DNA of 64,000 bases from Engraulis encrasicolus (taxonomy: Eukaryota > Chordata > Actinopteri > Clupeiformes > Engraulidae): the NCBI RefSeq assembly GCF_034702125.1, contig NC_085862.1:19749891-19813890 (forward strand), written 5' to 3'. The position numbers were made by a program, and so were the translations under genes. Shown here one piece after another: positions 57,476 through 64,000 of the stretch. Each line of letters starts with the position of its first letter. The first letter of the stretch is position 1. The notes beneath the pieces are model-generated. The model worked only from the letters and a program-made list of their open reading frames with translations. It searched no databases and was not told the DNA's origin.

Positions 57476-59997
57476 GTATGTTGTCATACAAACGCAAACT
57501 ACATGCATTCTGCCTATAATGCAAATATCTTAATCACATAAATCTCATGTAAGATGTTAATTACTAAAAGAACACTTTATTCTATCTGTTCATACAAACC
57601 GTAGAATAAGACCATCAATCTGACACTATGCCATCAAGTTTGAATATTTCTCTGTCCTCATCCAGGTGACTATAACTTGTGTACAGCGCCACCACTAGTT
57701 AAAAATGCAATACCCATTCCACCATATCAAAGGATTTACACAGAGGGATTGAAAGTGAAATATGCATGTGATCGTTTCTACCAATTGAAGGACACAGACA
57801 CAGTCACATGTCGCTTGGGGCAGTGGACTGAAAGTCCAGAGTGCATTCGTAAGTAAGTTTTCATTCATAGGTTTTGGAAGAAGAAGATGTTCCAATCCAA
57901 AATATAGAGGTATATTATCATAGACGTAGGTCTTGGCTGTCCAATGTCAAGCGCCCATGTTTTTTTCATAAAATATGATTTTACTTGGTTTTGTCAACAC
58001 TGCAGACACACAATTTGAAGTTAAAATACATACAGTATGTGCTTCATACTTCTCTTCTCAAAAAGTATATATTAATTAACATGAATCTAATATAGGCCTA
58101 ACACACACATGGAGCTACACACCAGGCTTGTACGAAATTCCGAATTGAATGAATTTCAATTCAAAGTAATGCCATAATACGAACACTAGATGGTGACATT
58201 ACCTTGAATTTCTTTGAATGTATTCTACACCACCCATTGAAAGTACTAGAACACCACCACCTAGTGTTCGTATTATGGCATTACTTTGAATTGAAATTCT
58301 TTCAATTCGGAATTTCGTACAAGCCTGCTACACACACACATCTTCTGGTGAGAACCAGGCTAATGACAATGACCATTGTACATACCTGAATTCATTGTCT
58401 TTAAAAAAAATATTCGACAGTGGTGACGAATATGTGGGACACATTTTGAGTAATCTGAAATAATAGTAAATATTGTTCTGAACTCACTGTTCTGTAGTAC
58501 CACTTCAACACGTTCTTCCACGACATGGTGATATTATTCAATTCCAGTAGGTTTTTTTAGTTACCGGTAATTGAAATGATGATGTCCAAGGACAGCAGTT
58601 TTTACAGCGTGTGGGCAGGTCTATTGCCATGATAATAACAGAGACGGTTTAGTTTGAGACGGGACAGTCGCCGCCATCTTGTTGACGCCTTCGGGGTGCT
58701 ATTTTGCGATTAGTGAGACCAGATCTGAGAGTCAATGGGAAAAATGAATGGGGAAGCTGAGTATAGGACGGGAGGGAACCCAGCGGTTGTGAAAACCATA
58801 TGGTTGAAACCACCGTGAAAAACTAACCAATCTAGACTACTTGGTTGTGTCACCCGAGTCAAAGTAAAGCTTTTAAAGCTACTTTTCTCACAGCTTTTTG
58901 ACACTGCGCAGACGCAGTAGTTCCATAATGGCACGAGAGTGACAACTTCTCACAACTGAGCATGTGCAACAATTCGTGTGCGCCGATGCAGCTAGATGAT
59001 TGGATCAATGGCAAAGCAGCTCATCAGGCAGTTGGTTCTTGTTGCCAGAAAGGCGGGAGATGTGCGGGTAGACGCCATATTTGCATTACGAATCTTCACC
59101 GTTAATTTCTATGGACATTTACGATTGTGACATATCTCTCCTTCCTAAAAAAAATATCTGATAATAATATACACTTAAATATTTCAAACAGCTGTACATT
59201 TGTGTAACAGACCCTTCGATCCTTACCTGGATTTATTTTGTTCATAAAAATATAATTGATTTCCAACAGAATTAGCACTTTTATAGCTGGGACATGTTTT
59301 TTTCCCAAACTTCCAAGTGTGAGATAGTATCATTTATATTTTGCAATTTATATTTGTGAATGAGGGGAGAGAGGGAGGGAGAGAGAAGGGATGACAGGAC
59401 TATGGGAGCGGGTGGGAGGACAGTAAAGGGGATGAGAAGAGGGAGAGGGGATAGGGGCATGGAAGGGCATAGGAGGCAGGGTGGGAATGGGATGGGAGGA
59501 TGGAGAGGAGCTATGGAGGGAGGAGTGCACATGAGGGTGGAGAATGAGGAAGAGGGATAGAACACCCCTAATGAGGAATAGAGAGGGGAGGACGAAGGGG
59601 GTACAGCAGGATGGGGGAATGGAAAGGGTGGAGAGGAGAATGAGGAGGGGTGGAGAGGAGAATGAGAAGGGGTGGAGAGGAGAATGAGGAGGGGTGGAGA
59701 GGAGGAAAGACACATGGGGATGGAGAAGAGGATATGAGGGAACAGGTCGCCTCATAATGAACCACCAGGAGTTGAACAAAGTGTTTCCGTCATATTTAGA
59801 TGTCATAATTGTTTTTCCTGCAGCTCGTGAGACGTGTGATAGGCCAGAGGGAGCACACATGACCTTAATCCCACATCAGGACGAGTACAGGAACGGAAAT
59901 ACTGTGCGGTACATCTGCAAGTATGAATACACTGCTGGACCTGTAAAGGAGATCAGGTGTGAGGGGGGCCAATGGATTGGTGAAGTGGAATGCCCAC
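57305..59997 (+). CDS. Complement factor H-like gene, three consecutive CCP exons (partial)
   Basis: CCP (sushi) domains of about 60 residues form rods that bind C3b and surfaces in complement regulators such as factor H, and also build F13B. Exons 57305-57475, 57666-57848 and 59824-59997 are all phase 1-1. Each encodes one domain with the Cys-Cys-Cys-Trp-Cys pattern and joins in frame without a stop. No signal peptide, transmembrane segment or terminal exon is seen, so the gene extends beyond the window or through exons I missed. The decayed CCP exons at 47.7-48.2 kb may be its older upstream part, now separated by a LINE. Naming as CFH, CFHR or F13B cannot be settled. Confidence 0.8.
57666..57848 (+). 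CDS. CCP domain exon 2 of 3
   Basis: The acceptor is catccag and the donor gtaagt. It encodes YNLCTAPPLVKNAIPIPPYQ, YTEGLKVKYACDRFY, VTCRLGQWTESPECI. All CCP signature residues are present. Confidence 0.85.
58123..58327. mobile_element. Palindromic hAT-type MITE, 205 bp, second copy
   Basis: It has the same palindrome as 42874-43079. The target duplication is a perfect 8 bp, ctacacac at 58115-58122 and 58328-58335. Confidence 0.92.
59340..59745 (+). repeat. Purine-rich minisatellite, 22-bp units
   Basis: ggggtggagaggagaatgag units (59620-59705) lie in a 400-bp stretch almost free of pyrimidines on the + strand. It lies in a CCP intron. Confidence 0.8.
59824..59997 (+). CDS. CCP domain exon 3 of 3
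   Basis: The acceptor is cctgcag and the donor gtaagt. It encodes RETCDRPEGAHMTLIPHQDE, YRNGNTVRYICKYEY, IRCEGGQWIGEVECP. The preceding intron is about 2 kb and holds a MITE and a purine minisatellite. Confidence 0.85.
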
Positions 59998-59999
59998 GT

Positions 60000-61040
60000 A
60001 AGTGCTTGATACTACAAAATGTTCAGCACTGCTCATATACTACAGTATATTACATTGAAGAACATTGTATTGCTAATAGGTGAGTTTGGGATGCAATGAT
60101 TAAAGAGATGAAACCAGTCAAGAACTAATATCGATGATGACTCATGAGTTGATTATATCAGTTGAGAAATGAGCTGGCCATATCAACTAAATACAAAATG
60201 TCCTGAATGAAAGCACTAGGAAAAGCCAGAAAGTATTTTTGTACACACATTCTAAAACATATATCTTATTTACATACCAGCTTATACAACATATGTGGTT
60301 TGTTGAAACGTTGTTGAAAAGGCATGGATAAAGGGTGGTAAGAATGACACCACACTCACTACAGGGGCCTGTACTAGGCCTACTAACGTAATTCAACCTA
60401 CTTAGATCTAACCCACCGGGGTTGACAAACCCTGGCTACCTTTACTGGAGTTAACCCCACAACGATGATGTCGATGTTGGTTTGTCAACCCCGAGTTGTC
60501 TAAACCGGAATACCTGCGCGTTCTAGTATCAGAGCAACCTCAGCCAATCAGAGAGAGGTTATCAATCATTTCTGCAGCATGATCATTAAACTGGAATGCT
60601 GAGAGATGAAAAGAGACACCAGTGAGCGATGATAACGGCGCCATTTGTTGAAATTTCACTTGCTTGAAAATGTGCAGCCTTCCATCCAACAGTTTGTAGC
60701 CTGTAGCCTGTTTGTAGTCTGTAGCCTGTCTTAACTTGTTTCATTACATGCGTTAATAACATAGGCTAATAAACTATGAATCAATAATATTTTAAATACT
60801 GCAAATCATGTGCAGCCACCTCTTAACTTCTCTTACTTAAATCCTGGAGGTGTGCTTATTACTGCGCAGTTAAATTGTATTTCTATTTGTTGAATTGGCT
60901 TGCACTGATGATTAACCTCATGCATAGTTTGAATCTTAATTATTATTAATAACTAACATGACCAAACAACTACAGTGTCCACCAACAAAACAACAATTGG
61001 CAGAGTCTGTGCGAAGTATGAAGTGACAGGGCATTACCAG
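60000..61040. other. No gene seen
   Basis: AT-rich DNA follows the last CCP exon donor. A palindromic stretch gttgacaaaccctggct / ggtttgtcaaccccgag (60421-60495) suggests another MITE. No further CCP exon is visible here or to the end of the window. Confidence 0.5.
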
Positions 61041-61111
61041 CTGCATTTCCCAAAAGCTATTAAGTAGTACTTAAGCCTAAGTAGTACTTAAGTGTGAGGG
61101 GCCGACTAGGC

Positions 61112-61458
61112 CAGTGGTTTTCAAAGTGGGGGGCGGGGACCCCTGGGGGGCCACAAGGGTATGCCATGCAAGTTGGTAGGAAAAATATAATTATATAGCA
61201 TGAACATTTTAATAAATTGAATAACTTGAGTAGCCAAAATAGACCATGATAAGCTAAACAATTTCAGTGGAATCATTTTCTTCTTTACAATGTTAAGCAT
61301 ATATTTGTATTGTGCTTTCTGTAGTAGCCTACTTTAGGAATGCACCAAATTCATTGAGTTGTGAAAACGGGTGCACAGAAAGGCCATGTCAGGGCGGTCT
61401 TGGTTAGAATCTACTGGTATATGGGGGGCCTTGTCATGGTAAAGTTTGGGAACCCCTG
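61112..61458. mobile_element. hAT-type MITE, 347 bp
   Basis: The ends are cagtggttttcaaagtgggg and aagtttgggaacccctg. The duplication is gactaggc / gcctaggc (7 of 8) at 61104-61111 and 61459-61466. Confidence 0.88.
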
Positions 61459-61653
61459 GCCTAGGCAATATATCATATCACCAAAAGTTAATGCATAAAA
61501 TAGTCGCATTGGCCTACATACAATGTTTTGTTCTGGTACATGCAAATAAAATGCTGGCTAAAGTGCATGTGTGAGGTAAAATAATTTATTTATAAACTTT
61601 TAGTGATGATGTGAGACTTATTTCTGATATATTGCTTAGGCGGCCACTCATAC

Positions 61654-62556
61654 TTAAAGGGACACTGTGCAGGAAATGGTCAAAAAAGGTACTGCAACTA
61701 TGCTGCTCATTGAAACTGGGCTGCCTATTGCCAAATTTGATATTTATATGAGAGTTTACTAAGTAGGTTAGTGGTGCGCACATCCAAGACGCAGGTGCAT
61801 GACAAAAGGCCAGAATACTGTAAAAACAAAGAAGAATGTCCGCACACTGCTCCCGTGTTGCTTTTTATTTTTTTTCTCAAGTGAGCGCTTTCGAGCTAGT
61901 CGCTCTTCATCAGACTTGAATTGAGATAGACACACATGTCATATTTGAATTTGAATTTATGATGGCCATAGGGCCTGATGTGGTCTCAGGTACTCTGGAT
62001 AGATCTCTCTGTACACCCTAGACTTCATGAGCATACAATGATATTTTTTAAACTTAAAAGTATATGCTTGTAGGTGTATATAAATATTCTGTATATATTT
62101 TGTAAATATGTTTGGACATTTGATAATGCCTCATGTATAATGTATTTGTAAATATTTCTGTACACTTTGGGAAGCACTTAGTATCTGGTGTAGGCCTACC
62201 ATCCAATCGGAACTTGATTGATGTAACATGTGATTCACTTTACCTTTAAATATGACATGTGTCTATCTCTATTCAAGTCTGATGAAGAGCGACTAGCTCG
62301 AAAGCGCTCACTTGAGAAAAAAATAAAAAAGCAACACGGGAGCAGTGTGCGGACATTCTTCTTTGTTTTTGGAAATTCAAAATGGCGGACCATGGAGAGG
62401 ATCCCCCTTTTCATGTATGAAAAGTGCAATTTTTCTAGTCATAATGAATACTTAGAATTTGATGGTGGTGGTGAGTATTCATGAAAAAGGTAACATTAGT
62501 GAATGGGCAGCATGAATTCTGGAAATAACTACAAATCTCACACAGTGTCCCTTTAA
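61654..62556. mobile_element. TTAA-target MITE, second copy, split by an insertion
   Basis: The ends are ttaaagggacactgtgcagg and cacacagtgtccctttaa. Both halves match 35628-35965. Foreign DNA replaces about 45 bp at 61766-62365. Confidence 0.9.
61766..62365. mobile_element. Fold-back hairpin element nested in a MITE
   Basis: The arms 61829-61955 and 62243-62365 are inverted repeats. They contain gatgaagagcgactagctcg, then aataaa and agtgtgcggacattcttctt. The head agtggtgcgcacatcca resembles that of the element at 23003. Confidence 0.85.
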
Positions 62557-62604
62557 GTACTACTTAGGCTTAAGTACTACTTAAGAGTTTTTGGGAAACG
62601 CAGC

Positions 62605-64000
62605 CCAGCTCTACAATTGCACATGATTGTGAATTAATATGTGTGCGTTAATTTCACTGGAATTTGAAATGTGTTGTGCGCCTTAACACGTTGCAATGAA
62701 TGATCCTCACTCGCTGGACCAATCTGTTTCGAGACTTCAGCCCGAGAGTAGTTCAACCCCAACTTCATACAACAACATAAACTGCCAATGCCAGGTTTGA
62801 GATGTAGAGTAAATTGCCATACCTTGCCTCAAACATATCACCTTTTGTAGTATGGGAAGTTACACTGCAGCATGTGACCAAGTTACTCTTGAAGTAAAAA
62901 AGCTCAATGGATGGGTGATGCTGCATAAAAACTCTTTCCTGTGTATACATCAGAAATATGTTGTATAACTTGTGCAAAAAGCATATCTGGACAAGCTAAA
63001 AGCATTTTGGGAAATCAGAGTTATTTGACCGTAACAATTGGAGGTGGGCATAGTAAAAAAAATAAATGCACACTAAATTCTATGACATCTGGTGTAAAGG
63101 ACATCCTGATATAGGTCTGCATGGCTAGTGTATGCACTAAAAACATATTAAAGTTGAGGGCCTCCCTATTTTTTTCAAATATCTGCAGATTTTTCAAAAG
63201 AATGTTCTAGTATTAACGCTGAGCAGAGTTTGGAGAGTCCAGCAGGACAGTGATTGCACTGCACTGATCAAAATTCAACAAGGAGTTTGTGCAAAATAAC
63301 AAGTAGGGCTTCCAGTGTCTTGAAATGGCCATTCCAATCTTGGGGTCTTTCCATCATTGAAAATGTATGAATATAGTATACTCTCTAACCTGGGATGTGC
63401 TCACTTGTTACATGTTGTAAAACGTTAATGGCTGTATTTTGATTTTTTGTGAGTGAACAACAAATTTAAGCGGTTATATATGTTAACAGGTCACTAATCA
63501 TTGTGTCGAAGTGCAATTTCTTTAATGTTGTCCTAAGAAAAGATAAACTTACAAATCTGCAATAGTGGTTAACCTTTTTTTCTTTAAGCACCCCCTTACC
63601 TGTGTCTGAGACAAGTGGCACACCCCCAACCCAAACTTCTACACGTACAGTATATACGCACTAAAAATGATTTAAGTTATTCATTACAATGATTCTAGCT
63701 GGAGACGTTAATCAATACCTTAATGACTTTAAATGGGGACCAATGCACGTTTTAAGTTGTTTTAATTTCGCCCATTTTTATTTGTTTGCAACCAGAGTTA
63801 GTCACAATTACAGGTAGTATAGTCACAATACAAACTAAATTCAGCGGAACACCTGCCATCTCTGGCTCAACCACAGGGGGTGCCTGCACCCCAGGTTAAG
63901 AACCACTTGGTTAGAATATACAGTTTTTATGTATTTATGCATTAACCCCCTTTGGCCCCTGTTATTAGCTGTTACCAGAATGGGAATGACCAAGTCGTAA
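62605..64000. other. No gene seen apart from one MITE
   Basis: AT-rich, no splice-bounded open exon and no CCP signature on either strand. Confidence 0.45.
63563..63906. mobile_element. hAT-like MITE
   Basis: agtggttaacctttttttct with aagcaccccctta at the left and caccccaggttaagaaccact at the right form inverted ends. It resembles the element at 8618. No clear duplication is visible. Confidence 0.65.

Larger units (their letters stand above)
61041..62604. mobile_element. Outer MITE with CTGCATTTCCCAAAAGC ends, carrying nested elements
   Basis: The left arm 61041-61092 (ctgcatttcccaaaagc, taagtagtacttaagccta) is complemented by the right arm 62557-62604 (taggcttaagtactacttaa, ttttgggaaacgcag). 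Three other elements lie inside. Confidence 0.8.

Noticed and set aside
59281..59860. 144- and 170-codon Pro/Ser-rich antisense frames
   Set aside because: They are translations of the polypurine minisatellite on the opposite strand.

Overview
This window is nuclear DNA of a bony fish, almost certainly a teleost. Three things point there: multi-exon genes with GT-AG introns whose products are close to vertebrate CAMSAP2 and WDR47, a complement factor H-like gene built of single-exon CCP domains, and a very high load of hAT-type MITEs, tRNA-derived SINEs, a fish L1/Tx1-type LINE and long CA/CT/GATA microsatellites. The species cannot be read from the sequence.

Layout, all genes on the + strand. 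(1) 470-15474: the 3' part of CAMSAP2, sixteen coding exons with consistent phases (1206 codons visible) plus one candidate in-frame cassette exon, from the end of the CH domain to the complete C-terminal CKK microtubule minus-end-binding domain. A long 3' UTR ends near 18.09 kb. (2) About 19.15-41.16 kb: complete WDR47 (nemitin), a likely non-coding first exon and fifteen coding exons giving 932 aa (LisH/CTLH N-terminus, coiled coil, seven-blade WD40 C-terminus). Both products act in neuronal microtubule biology. (3) 41.2-64 kb: repeat-rich DNA carrying part of a CFH-like gene: two decayed CCP exons (47.7-48.2 kb), a fragment of a further copy (46.05 kb), and three intact consecutive CCP exons (57.3-60.0 kb). 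Between them sits a 6.27 kb full-length L1-type element on the - strand, flanked by an exact 15-bp target-site duplication.

Two patterns stand out. First, exon-intron junctions of CAMSAP2 and WDR47 are repeatedly duplicated in tandem: at more than a dozen places the intron next to a junction carries decaying copies of the exon edge with its donor or acceptor, in one case a 32-bp minisatellite of ten successive donor sites. Second, a dispersed repeat family shares a covarying small hairpin (CTGAnGAAG, stem, loop, stem', CGAAA), then an AATAAA-like signal and GTGTGCGGA. Several members are long fold-backs, and three are flanked by 14-17 bp direct repeats, which suggests retroposition. Nested insertions are common, notably at 61.0-62.6 kb.
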